Source: Oscillospiraceae bacterium (GTDB taxonomy: Bacteria; Bacillota; Clostridia; Oscillospirales; JAKOTC01). From it: DNA of 26,417 nucleotides. Shown piece after piece: positions 7,315 to 15,527 of the stretch (its first letter is position 1; every line of letters starts with the position of its first letter). The stretch lies in NCBI GenBank assembly GCA_035353335.1, contig DAOPZJ010000036.1, positions 1-26,417 of the forward strand, in the 5' to 3' direction. The notes beneath the pieces are model-generated. The model searched no databases and had not been told where the DNA came from. It saw only the letters and a list, made by a program, of their open reading frames with translations. Made by a program: the position numbers and the translations under genes.

Positions 7315-8769
7315 ATGATGGCGAATCTTATTTTTGGGGGGTTTATCTTGCATCCGATCAGGACTTTATCGCGGCGTTCGCTGATTCGCGTGGCACTCTT
7401 TGTGTTCGGCGCTCTGTTCATCGCCGTCTGTTTTGCGATCAGCGGCTATGTCGTCGCCAACAATTACAGAACCGCGCTGGAGTATTCTTACACACGCGCG
7501 CTCGACGACTTAGGCTATTATGCCCAGTCGATCAACACCTCGCTGACCAAAGGTATGTACGCCGGAACAAAAACACAGTTCCTTGCCACGGTCAACAAGC
7601 TCTCAACCGATGCTGCACAAGCCAAAAGTAATCTCTCGATTTTGCCCCAGTCGGGCGTCGATCTGACAAACACCTACAAATTCCTGTCCCAGGTCGGTGA
7701 ATACTCGATGGCGCTGAACCGGAAACTGGCCACGGGCGGCACAATCACCGACGAGGAGTGGAATACCATGAAACAGCTCTCGGCGTACAGCACAGCTATG
7801 TCCGATGAGGTCGAGGTCATGCGCTCGATCGTGATGGACCGGGATTTCCTCAACGGGCAAGTTAAGAAAATCATGGAGAAAGAAAACATGGGCAGTCAGG
7901 AAGCCGGGTCGCAGGAAAAGGCAGTCAATGCCTCACCCAAAGGCGGCGATGAGGACCCGAGCAGCGAAAAGAGTATGGGCGACGGTTACGGCGATCTCGA
8001 AGCCGGGTTCAGCGGTTATCCGTCGCTGATTTACGACGGCCCGTTCTCCGACCACCTGCTCAATCAAAAACCGAAATTCATCGAAGGACTTAAAGATGTG
8101 GACGAGGGATATGCCGCAACCGTCGCTTCTAAAGTCACCGGGATCCCGGCCGGTCAGCTCGGAAAACCAAGCGTTGAAAACAGCACGATGCCGTCGTATT
8201 GCTTCTTCGCCGGAGATATCAGCGTCTCTGTGACCAAAGCGGGCGGTATACCGGTCTATTTGACCAATAACCGCCCCATGGGAGGCGCCAATGTCGATGT
8301 CAAACGCGCTGTTGAAAACGCCGGACGTTATTTGGAAGGACTCGGTTTTAAAGACATGAAGACCACGTATTATATGGTCAGCGATAATGTCTGCACAATT
8401 AACTTTGCCTCTTCGATCGGCAATACCGTCATTTATCCGGATTTGATAAAAGTGCTTGTCGCATTAGATAACGGCAGCATCTGCGGTTACGACGCGCGTA
8501 ATTATATCATGAATCATAAAGAGCGCACGCTGCCCGCGGACATCATTACGAAAACCGAGGGACTGCATTCGGTCAGCCCGAAACTCAAGGTAGAATCGGT
8601 ATCGACAGCGATCATCCCGATCGATTCGGGAAAAGAGGTTTTTTGTTATGAATATAAATGCCGCGGACAGGAAGATGAGCAGATCCTGGTATATATCGAT
8701 GCAAAAACCGGTGATGCCGCTAAGTTGTTAATTTTGCTGGAGGATGAGAATGGCTCGCTTACAATTTAA
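7315..8769 (+). CDS. ypeB: Spore germination protein YpeB-like
   Basis: Up to 484 residues. YpeB is a membrane-anchored forespore protein that, in Bacillus, is needed for the correct placement and stability of the spore-cortex lytic enzyme SleB. One N-terminal transmembrane segment (about residues 24-46) is followed by NNYRTALEYSYTRALDDL and a helical region. A Gly/Ser/Glu-rich linker lies around 200-235, then the recognisable YPSLIYDGPFSDHLLNQKPKF. The C-terminal half has PepSY-like repeats. Start is uncertain: the ATG at 7315 has no good ribosome binding site, whereas an in-frame TTG at 7348 (sequence LHPIRTLSRRSL) lies 6 bases after a six-G run at 7336-7341. The usual partner sleB is not adjacent. 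It implies an endospore former. Confidence 0.9.
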   Translation: MMANLIFGGFILHPIRTLSRRSLIRVALFVFGALFIAVCFAISGYVVANNYRTALEYSYTRALDDLGYYAQSINTSLTKGMYAGTKTQFLATVNKLSTDAAQAKSNLSILPQSGVDLTNTYKFLSQVGEYSMALNRKLATGGTITDEEWNTMKQLSAYSTAMSDEVEVMRSIVMDRDFLNGQVKKIMEKENMGSQEAGSQEKAVNASPKGGDEDPSSEKSMGDGYGDLEAGFSGYPSLIYDGPFSDHLLNQKPKFIEGLKDVDEGYAATVASKVTGIPAGQLGKPSVENSTMPSYCFFAGDISVSVTKAGGIPVYLTNNRPMGGANVDVKRAVENAGRYLEGLGFKDMKTTYYMVSDNVCTINFASSIGNTVIYPDLIKVLVALDNGSICGYDARNYIMNHKERTLPADIITKTEGLHSVSPKLKVESVSTAIIPIDSGKEVFCYEYKCRGQEDEQILVYIDAKTGDAAKLLILLEDENGSLTI

Positions 8770-8789
8770 GGTATAGAAATCGCCCGAGA

Positions 8790-8818
8790 TTGACTGGAGA
8801 AGCAATTTGTGATAAACT
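8790..8818 (+). promoter_or_regulatory. Candidate promoter for the glycan cluster
   Basis: TTGACT (8790-8795), a 17-base spacer and TAAACT (8813-8818) lie in the gap between ypeB and the epimerase gene. The -10 box matches consensus at only 4 of 6 positions. No terminator is visible after ypeB, so read-through from ypeB is an alternative. Confidence 0.4.
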
Positions 8819-8835
8819 ACAATCGCATATTTCCG

Positions 8836-8842
8836 AAAGGAG
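8836..8842 (+). promoter_or_regulatory. Ribosome binding site that decides the epimerase start
   Basis: AAAGGAG is 5 bases before ATG 8848, which opens only an 18-codon frame ending in TGA at 8904. It is 9 bases before CTG 8852, which opens the epimerase frame. It is the only good ribosome binding site in this gap, so translation of the epimerase must begin at CTG 8852 or depend on a frame change just after ATG 8848. Confidence 0.6.
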
Positions 8843-8851
8843 CTGATATGG

Positions 8852-9718
8852 CTGAAGAATATCCTTATCACCGGGAGCGGGAGCTATATCGGCTCCTCCT
8901 TTGAAAAATATTTAATACGTTTCGGGGATTGTTACCGCACTGCAACACTCGACATGAGAAATGATGCCTGGGAGAAATTTAGCTTCACAGGTTATGACAC
9001 TGTTTTCCATGTGGCGGGCATTGCCCACGCCGATCTCAAAAACGCCGACGACCTCTATTTCAAAGTAAACCGCGATCTCGCCGTCAGAACCGCCGTTAAG
9101 GCCAAATCCGACGGCGTTTCGCAGTTTATTTTTATGAGTACGATGAAAGTTTACCCCTCGCCGACACTCAAAAAGGCAGTTGAGATCACCTCACAAACAC
9201 AGCCCGCGCCTGATTCAGCATACGGACTCAGCAAGCTGCAGGCCGAAAAAAGCATACTGGCCCTTGAAGACGGTTCTTTTAGGGCAGTCGTCCTGCGGCC
9301 CCCGATGATCTATGGTCCCGGCTGCAAAGGCAATTACCTGAAACTCTCGGAGTACGGTCAAAAACTTACGGTTTTCCCGGAAATTGAAAATCGGCGCAGC
9401 ATGCTGTTTATCGATAATCTCTGTGAATTTGTCCGCATTATGATTGAAAACGCCGAACAAGGCATATTCTTTCCCCAGGATGGCGAATATGTCTGCACCT
9501 CAAGAATGGTTGCTGACATCGCGGCTTCCCACGGCAGGAGAATCCGAATGATGAAGGCGGCGCCTTTGGTTCGGTTGGCTTCTCTTTTTTTAAAAAAGCT
9601 TGACAATGCTTTTTCTTCCTATACTTACGAACAAAGCATGAGTGAATACCGGGAAAACTATCGGCTTTTTGACCTTTCTCAAGCCGTCGTAAAGACTGAA
9701 AGTGAGACGGTGAAATGA
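8852..9718 (+). CDS. NAD-dependent epimerase/dehydratase (extended SDR), CTG start or frameshifted
   Basis: From CTG 8852 the frame encodes 288 residues starting (L/M)KNILITGSGSYIGSSF. This supplies the beta-strand and GxxGxxG nucleotide-binding motif (GSGSYIG, 8-14) of extended short-chain dehydrogenases. FHVAGIAH, the Ser/Thr of FMSTMKVY (96-97) and the catalytic SAYGLSK (Tyr124, Lys128) follow. RPPMIYGPGCKGNY is typical of sugar-nucleotide epimerases of the WbpP/GalE/capsule type. The first ATG in frame is codon 35 (8954), which would remove the cofactor site, so the upstream start is preferred although it is not ATG/GTG/TTG. One extra G between ATG 8848 and CTG 8852 would explain this. 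The stop overlaps the next gene (ATGA). It probably modifies a nucleotide sugar for this glycan; the exact reaction is unknown. Confidence 0.82.
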   Translation: MKNILITGSGSYIGSSFEKYLIRFGDCYRTATLDMRNDAWEKFSFTGYDTVFHVAGIAHADLKNADDLYFKVNRDLAVRTAVKAKSDGVSQFIFMSTMKVYPSPTLKKAVEITSQTQPAPDSAYGLSKLQAEKSILALEDGSFRAVVLRPPMIYGPGCKGNYLKLSEYGQKLTVFPEIENRRSMLFIDNLCEFVRIMIENAEQGIFFPQDGEYVCTSRMVADIAASHGRRIRMMKAAPLVRLASLFLKKLDNAFSSYTYEQSMSEYRENYRLFDLSQAVVKTESETVK

Positions 9719-10449
9719 AATTCAGCATTATCACAGCCGTCCGAAACGGCGAGGCTGAGCTTGAACGCACGATGCGCTCTGTATTGCAACAGACATATCC
9801 GTCTCCCTTTGAGTATATCGTCGTAGATGGCGCCTCAATCGATAAAACGCTCAGCATCGCAGAATCGCTCATCCCGGAATTTGAAAAAAGACAAATCGTT
9901 CTAAAACTCATCTCAGAACCTGATAAAGGCATCTACGACGCTATGAACAAGGGGATAGCCGCAAGCAGCGGCGAGATTGTCGGGATGATTAACTGCGGAG
10001 ATATTTATCTGCCTGATGCAATCACCGAAACCGAAAATGCCTTTAACGCAGGTTGTGATTTGTCTTATGGCAATATCCTAATCAGGCAGGGAGAAAAAAA
10101 GTACATTAAGCCCGCAAAAGATTATATCAGGCCAACTTCGCGCGGCTGGAATCATCCGACTCAATTTGTCTCGAAACATATCTATAATAACTTCCTTTAT
10201 TCACTCGATTGCGGTATCTATGCCGATCTCGACTTTTTTTTCAAAGTCAAATACGGCGGGTGGCGCATAACACGAATCCCGAAAGTGCTTGCGGAATTCG
10301 CATTCGGGGGTGTAAGTAACCAAAAGACCCTTTCTGCGATGTGTGAGCGTATGAAAATCCGATATCGTGTTTATCGTAAAAACGGTTTTTCGCCGTTTTA
10401 TTGTTTCGAATGTTTCGGAATAGAAGTGGCAAAATTTCTTTGGAGTTAA
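9715..10449 (+). CDS. Family 2 glycosyltransferase
   Basis: A 244-residue GT-A-fold transferase, cytosolic or membrane-associated, that adds a sugar from a nucleotide donor to a growing lipid-linked glycan. It begins with FSIITAVRNGEAELERTMRS. VVDGASIDKT (36-45) gives the nucleotide-binding aspartate. SEPDKGIYDAMNKGIA (67-82) and INCGD (92-96), in the place of the metal-binding NADD/DxD, are typical of the WcaA-like GT2 group. The start overlaps the epimerase stop. This gene is clearly more AT-rich than the housekeeping genes: two 60-base lines at 10081 and 10141 have 25 and 23 G+C, against 34 in a glyA line at 6181. Donor and acceptor are unknown. Confidence 0.9.
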   Translation: MKFSIITAVRNGEAELERTMRSVLQQTYPSPFEYIVVDGASIDKTLSIAESLIPEFEKRQIVLKLISEPDKGIYDAMNKGIAASSGEIVGMINCGDIYLPDAITETENAFNAGCDLSYGNILIRQGEKKYIKPAKDYIRPTSRGWNHPTQFVSKHIYNNFLYSLDCGIYADLDFFFKVKYGGWRITRIPKVLAEFAFGGVSNQKTLSAMCERMKIRYRVYRKNGFSPFYCFECFGIEVAKFLWS

Positions 10450-10493
10450 AAAAATCTCAAAATTCGATCAAAACCACGAAGGGAATGAATTAT

Positions 10494-13193
10494 ATGCAGA
10501 AGGGGCTTTGGCGCGCTGTCGCTTCCCGTCAGCGGTCGGATTATCTTCGTTTGCTGGCTGATCCGTCACGCCCTTTTTTTGACATTATCGTTATCACCGC
10601 TTCGAATGACCGCCAAGCCGCTGCTTATCGGTCTGAGATTCGGCGCAGAATAAACGCCGGTCTGCTGCCCAAAGCGCAGTTTGAAGTGATTGCAGACCCC
10701 GAGGGAAAACGAGTCGGCTCCGGCGGTGCGACTCTGAACCTTCTGGCTGCACTGAGTGATACGGACGGAAAGAAAATACTGATCATTCACTCCGGCGGCG
10801 ACAGCCGTCGGATTCCGCAATATTCCGCCCGCGGCAAACTCTTCTCACCGATTCCGCGGCCGATGTCTGACGGCAGTGCCGAAGCTTTGTTTGATGAGCT
10901 GATGATCACGGCCTCCGGCATTGCGGAGCGTATTCCCGCAGGAGCATTTGTAATGTCCGGGGATGTGCTTGTTCTCTTTGACCCGTCGCAAATCACACAA
11001 CTTAAAATCCGGAAGAGTGACTGTGCGATAACTGCAAGAGCACCGGCCGAAGTTGGCACCGAACATGGGGTGTTTTTCACCCGCGGCTCTGAAGTTGCGG
11101 GATTTCTACACAAACTCTCCCTTGAAGAACTTAAAAATTACGGAGCGATATCATACGATAACAGCATTGAGCTTGACACCGGAATGATTTTTTTATCGGA
11201 ACCGACGCTGAGAATTATGAGAAAGCTGGCTCAACTGCACCGCAGTGAGCTCATCGGCGAAACGATTCGGATAAATTTTTACGGTGATCTGCTTTATCCG
11301 CTGGCAACCGATTCGACTTATGAGAATTTCCTTGTCCAGAGCGGAGAACTGCCCCGTTCGGAAAAACGCGACACGGCGAGAAAACTATTGTGGGATGAAC
11401 TGCATGAACGCAGATTGCGTTATATTCCACTCTCGCCCGCCGAGTTTATTCATTTCGGCACCAACCGTGAATTGCTCGGATTAATGACCGAAGGCGTTAT
11501 AAAGTATTCGGATTTGGGGTGGCACGCTGCCGTTCACTCCGAGGCATATGGTGAATTCACGGCTATTAATTCCATCGTCCGGCACAGCGATGCCGGAAAA
11601 TGCTATATCGAGGACAGCCGCGTGATCCACTGCCGCATCGGAGACGGCTGTATCATCTCGAATTGTGACCTTGAAAACATCACGGTACCCGATAACACCG
11701 TTTTGAGCGGTTATTTTTTAAACGACGGAACTGTATGTGTGCGCTGCTGCGGTTTAGACGACAACCCGAAAGAAAATACCCATTTTAAGCGCAGACTGGA
11801 CAGTGCGCTTTGGAATGCGCCGATTTTTACGTCCCGCACAGAGATGAAACTGGCAGTCCAAGATGCGCTTGACATTATCAAAGGGAAAAAGCCGGCTGGT
11901 GCGCATCTCGGATTTGATACAAGTTTCGAAAACTGCGACCTTTGCGCAATGGCCGCATGGAGTGCATCGATTGCGGCGGAGGTGGAAAAGCAAAAACTGG
12001 CTTTTGAAGCCGTGCGCGAGTTGGTGATCTCCTCCGAAATGCCTGCGCACCCGCTGCCCGACCCCCGCTCCATCAGAAAGAACTGCCGTATCTGTCTGCC
12101 GCTGCGAATCAACTGGGGCGGCTGGACCGATACTCCGCCCTACTGTTACGAAAACGGGGGCGCTGTGCTTAACATGGCGGTCACAATCGGCGGGCGGCTG
12201 CCGGTGACGGCGGCGCTTCGAAAGCACGAAAAGCGCTGTATTACGCTGATGTGCGCAGACAGCGGGGAAAAAGCCGATTTTCACGAGTTGGAATCGCTGC
12301 AGCGCTGCGATGACCCGCTCGACCCGTTTGCTCTGCATAAAGCTGTTTTGTTATGCTGCCGGGTGCTTCCCGTCAGCGGCGGTTCGATGCATTCGTTGTT
12401 GGAGAGATTCGGCAGCGGTTTTACGCTTTCCACCAAAGTCGAGGGGATTCCGCGCGGATCCGGTCTCGGGACCAGCAGCATTCTGGCTGCGGCATGCGTC
12501 AAAGCCGTCTATCGGTTTTTCGGAACCGAAGCCGATGACGCTGCGGTGTTCTCTCGGGTGCTTTGCATCGAACAGCTGATGGGTACCGGAGGCGGCTGGC
12601 AGGATCAGGTCGGCGGGCTCACGCCGGGCATCAAACTGGTCACCTCAAAGCCCGGGGCCCCGCAAGTGCTCGAAGTGGAACCGGTTGCACTCACCGAGGA
12701 AAAATTCGCCGAATTTTCGGAGAGATTCGCATTAATTTATACCGGAGAGCGCCGTCTTGCGCGTTTTTTGCTGCGCGAGATCATGAGTAAGTATCTGGAC
12801 CGCGAACCGGATGCGCTGAAAGCGCTCAAACACGATTATAAACTCTGCGTCTCCATGCGGGATGCGCTTTCCCACGGTGATCTGGACGGACTTGCCGTTT
12901 TAATGAACGCGGCATGGGAGAACCGTCTGAGACTCGATAAAAATACGACAGATACCCGCATCGAGGAGATATTTGCAGCCTGTGCGCCTTTCATCGACGG
13001 AAAATTCGTCTGCGGCGCGGGCGGGGGCGGATTCCTGGAAGTCATGCTGAAAAAGGGCGTCTCGAAGGCAGAGCTTGCACAGGCGCTGAACCGGAAATTC
13101 GGCTGCGAGGTCTGGCTGAGCGGCTGCGAGGTTTATATGGGTTCCAGGGATTCAGGAACTGTCCTGTCTCTGCTCAGAAATAAAAAAGGATGA
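10494..13193 (+). CDS. fkp: Bifunctional L-fucokinase / L-fucose-1-phosphate guanylyltransferase (Fkp-like)
   Basis: About 899 residues, close to the Bacteroides Fkp length. The N-terminal pyrophosphorylase domain has GKRVGSGGATLNLL (71-84) and IIHSGGDSRRIPQYSARGK (97-115), matching the GDP-fucose pyrophosphorylase family. A stretch around 370-405 (YIEDSRVIHCRIGDGC) looks like a left-handed beta-helix turn region. The C-terminal GHMP kinase domain has NWGGWTDTPP (540-549), the ATP loop PRGSGLGTSS (653-662) and CGAGGGGF (840-847). Together these convert L-fucose to fucose-1-phosphate and then GDP-L-fucose. ATG 10494 was chosen for an AAGGG site 10 bases upstream; ATG 10485 is also in frame. 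The frame extends into the preceding gene without a start signal. Related kinases act on other deoxy- or heptose sugars, so L-fucose is the best guess, not proven. Confidence 0.9.
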   Translation: MQKGLWRAVASRQRSDYLRLLADPSRPFFDIIVITASNDRQAAAYRSEIRRRINAGLLPKAQFEVIADPEGKRVGSGGATLNLLAALSDTDGKKILIIHSGGDSRRIPQYSARGKLFSPIPRPMSDGSAEALFDELMITASGIAERIPAGAFVMSGDVLVLFDPSQITQLKIRKSDCAITARAPAEVGTEHGVFFTRGSEVAGFLHKLSLEELKNYGAISYDNSIELDTGMIFLSEPTLRIMRKLAQLHRSELIGETIRINFYGDLLYPLATDSTYENFLVQSGELPRSEKRDTARKLLWDELHERRLRYIPLSPAEFIHFGTNRELLGLMTEGVIKYSDLGWHAAVHSEAYGEFTAINSIVRHSDAGKCYIEDSRVIHCRIGDGCIISNCDLENITVPDNTVLSGYFLNDGTVCVRCCGLDDNPKENTHFKRRLDSALWNAPIFTSRTEMKLAVQDALDIIKGKKPAGAHLGFDTSFENCDLCAMAAWSASIAAEVEKQKLAFEAVRELVISSEMPAHPLPDPRSIRKNCRICLPLRINWGGWTDTPPYCYENGGAVLNMAVTIGGRLPVTAALRKHEKRCITLMCADSGEKADFHELESLQRCDDPLDPFALHKAVLLCCRVLPVSGGSMHSLLERFGSGFTLSTKVEGIPRGSGLGTSSILAAACVKAVYRFFGTEADDAAVFSRVLCIEQLMGTGGGWQDQVGGLTPGIKLVTSKPGAPQVLEVEPVALTEEKFAEFSERFALIYTGERRLARFLLREIMSKYLDREPDALKALKHDYKLCVSMRDALSHGDLDGLAVLMNAAWENRLRLDKNTTDTRIEEIFAACAPFIDGKFVCGAGGGGFLEVMLKKGVSKAELAQALNRKFGCEVWLSGCEVYMGSRDSGTVLSLLRNKKG

Positions 13194-13200
13194 AAATCGG

Positions 13201-14397
13201 ATGAAAATTCTACAGATTAATACTGTCTGTACCGGCTCAAGCACTGCCACGATCAGCGTTCAGCTGGCCCGAATGGTCACCGCAAACGGCGGCGAATCTT
13301 TGATTGCCTATGGGCGCGATGCAGCGGCTCCGTCGGTTGAATCCATTCGCATCGAAAATATAAGCGAATTTTTAATGCATGCGCTGCTTTCCCGACTGAC
13401 CGACCGGCAGGGGTTCTTCTCCGCCTCGGCCACCAGAAAACTCAGCGATTTCATCCGTAAATATAATCCTGACGTCATCCATTTACACAACCTCCACGGT
13501 TATTATCTGAATATTAGAATTTTGTTCGAAACTCTTGCACAGCTGGACAAGCCGATTGTTTGGACGCTGCACGACTGCTGGGCACTGACCGGCCACTGCG
13601 TCTATATCGGAGACTGCCCGAAATGGCGGACCGGCTGCGGAGACTGTCCGAAAACACACCTCTACCCGAATGCGTTGGTCGACCAAAGTGCCCGTAATCT
13701 AAAAGAAAAACAGCTTCTGTTTACTTTGGTCGGAAATCTGACGATTGTGACGCCGTCTGATTGGTTAGGTAGATTGGTCCGCCGTTCTTTTTTATCCGAA
13801 TACCCGGTAGAAGTCATCCCGAACGGAATTGACTTGGATGTTTTTATGCCCTCCGAGAACGATTTCAGAGCACAGCGCGACATTAAAGCAAGCGAGAAGA
13901 TCGTGCTCGGTGTGGCCAATTTTCGCGACACAAACAAAGGGCTGGACGATTTTACAGCATTGTCAAAAACTATTCCCGGCTGCCGGATCGTGCTCGTCGG
14001 GCTGAGCGAAAAGCAGATCGCTTCGCTGCCGGAAGGTATTCTCGGACTCCCCCGCGTCAATGATCCCGCCGAGCTTGCAAAAATCTACTCCGCGGCGGAT
14101 GTTTTTGTCAACCCCACCTACGCCGATAATTTTCCGACGGTGAACCTTGAGGCATTGGCCTGCGGCATTCCGGTCGTCACCTATGATACGGGCGGAAGTG
14201 CCGAATCGATCGGCAGCTGCGGTATTGCCGTCCCGACCGGAGATCGGGAAGCGCTCTCGGCTGCTGTGCAAATGTACTTAATGAACCCTCCGTCCCGCGA
14301 GTTTTGCCGAGTACAGGCATCGGCTTTCGACAGGAATGCGCGATTTGAAGCATACCTGCGGCTTTATGAAAAATTGGCGGAAGGGGGAAAACAATGA
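13201..14397 (+). CDS. GT4-family glycosyltransferase (Cys-cluster type)
   Basis: A 398-residue GT-B-fold retaining glycosyltransferase. The N-terminal domain starts MKILQINTVCTGSSTATIS and contains DVIHLHNLHGYYLNI (91-105). A cysteine-rich stretch follows with C126, C133, C139, C146 and C149 in HDCWALTGHC...DCPKWRTGCGDCP, a pattern I associate with WcaL/WbaZ-like capsule transferases; it may hold a metal or be structural. The donor-binding half has VIPNGID and DNFPTVNLEALACG, with Asp309 and Glu317 in the EX7E positions. It starts 7 bases after fkp with an AAAGGA site upstream and overlaps the next gene by ATGA. It is likely one of the assembling transferases of the cluster glycan; donor unknown. 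Confidence 0.9.
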   Translation: MKILQINTVCTGSSTATISVQLARMVTANGGESLIAYGRDAAAPSVESIRIENISEFLMHALLSRLTDRQGFFSASATRKLSDFIRKYNPDVIHLHNLHGYYLNIRILFETLAQLDKPIVWTLHDCWALTGHCVYIGDCPKWRTGCGDCPKTHLYPNALVDQSARNLKEKQLLFTLVGNLTIVTPSDWLGRLVRRSFLSEYPVEVIPNGIDLDVFMPSENDFRAQRDIKASEKIVLGVANFRDTNKGLDDFTALSKTIPGCRIVLVGLSEKQIASLPEGILGLPRVNDPAELAKIYSAADVFVNPTYADNFPTVNLEALACGIPVVTYDTGGSAESIGSCGIAVPTGDREALSAAVQMYLMNPPSREFCRVQASAFDRNARFEAYLRLYEKLAEGGKQ

Positions 14398-15482
14398 GGG
14401 TCCTGTTTTATACCAATCTGCCTTCTCCGTACCGCGTGGATTTTTTTAATTTATTGGGTCAAAGCGTTGAACTGACCGTTGTTTTTACCGCCCATCGCAA
14501 TCAGAACACCGGTTGGGTTCAGGGAAATGAAGACATCCGCAATTTCAAAGCGATTTTTTTATGCGATTCAACTGAACTCAGTGCAGAACGGCAGCCGGCG
14601 AACCGGCCGAAATATTCCTATCCCGAAGCGTTTCGTTTCGCGTTCGGTGACTGGGACGCCGTCTTTGCCACAAACTATTCCTCACCTACCGAGATCATTC
14701 TGTTACATTCCCTTAAACAGCGGAAAATTCCTTATATCCTTGAGGTGGACGGCGGTTTCGTGCGAGAAGAGAGCGGAGTCAAGAGGCAGCTTAAAAAATA
14801 CCTTATCTCGGGCGCAAAATTTTATCTCTCTACCGGTAAAACCACCGATGATTATCTTTGCTTTTACGGCGCGGATAAAAATAAAATCAAGCATTATCCG
14901 CTGTCCTCGGTATTTGCTTCCGAAATTGCCGAAGCACCCGCAGGCGCCGGGGAAAAAGCCGCCGGCAGAAAAGCGCTCGGATTGCCCGGCGGCCTGCTTT
15001 GCCTTTTCGTAGGCCAGCTGATTCACCGCAAAGGCGTGGATATCCTTGTTGAGGCGGCGAGACGGCTGCCCGGCATCCGCTTCTGTGTGGTCGGAAACGG
15101 CAATCCCTCGGGTTACGGCGCGCCGGATAACGTCATTTTTGCCGGGCAAAAAAACAGAGCCGAACTTTCGCGGTATTACCGCGCAGCCGATTTATTTGTA
15201 CTTCCGACCAGGGAGGACATCTGGGGCCTTGTCATCAATGAAGCCGCCGCAAAAGGCCTTCCGGTCGTTACGACAGACCGCTGCATCGCCGGACTCGAGA
15301 TGCTGAACAAACAATTCATCGTCCCTTCCGAAAACGCCGCCGCGCTTGCAAATAAGCTGAACGAACTCATTTCCGACCCTGCCGCGCTGAAAGCCGCCGC
15401 CGAAGCTTCGCTCTCCGCTGCCCGGCGTTATACGATCGAGGAAATGGTGCGAGCGCATCTGGCTTTTTTTGCCGATTTCTGA
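14394..15482 (+). CDS. GT4-family glycosyltransferase
   Basis: A 362-residue GT-B-fold transferase. The N-terminus VLFYTNLPSPYRVDFFNLLG is typical of GT4 enzymes from O-antigen and capsule loci (acceptor domain). The C-terminal domain has LCLFVGQLIHRKGVDILVEA (201-220) and TREDIWGLVINEAAAKG, with Asp275 and Glu283 in EX7E positions, for nucleotide-sugar binding. A strong AAGGGGG ribosome binding site lies 6 bases before the ATG, which overlaps the stop codon of the previous transferase. The segment PAGAGEKAAGRKAL around residue 180 looks like a flexible inter-domain linker. Probably adds one sugar, possibly fucose from GDP-fucose, but the donor cannot be read from sequence. Confidence 0.9.
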   Translation: MRVLFYTNLPSPYRVDFFNLLGQSVELTVVFTAHRNQNTGWVQGNEDIRNFKAIFLCDSTELSAERQPANRPKYSYPEAFRFAFGDWDAVFATNYSSPTEIILLHSLKQRKIPYILEVDGGFVREESGVKRQLKKYLISGAKFYLSTGKTTDDYLCFYGADKNKIKHYPLSSVFASEIAEAPAGAGEKAAGRKALGLPGGLLCLFVGQLIHRKGVDILVEAARRLPGIRFCVVGNGNPSGYGAPDNVIFAGQKNRAELSRYYRAADLFVLPTREDIWGLVINEAAAKGLPVVTTDRCIAGLEMLNKQFIVPSENAAALANKLNELISDPAALKAAAEASLSAARRYTIEEMVRAHLAFFADF

Positions 15483-15527
15483 TCTTTTGTTACCTTTATT
15501 TCATTTTATCGAATCGGGAGCTTTTCA

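Noticed and set aside
10401..10493. Extension of fkp into the preceding glycosyltransferase gene
   Set aside because: The extra residues overlap a conserved gene, have no ribosome binding site and do not resemble Fkp.
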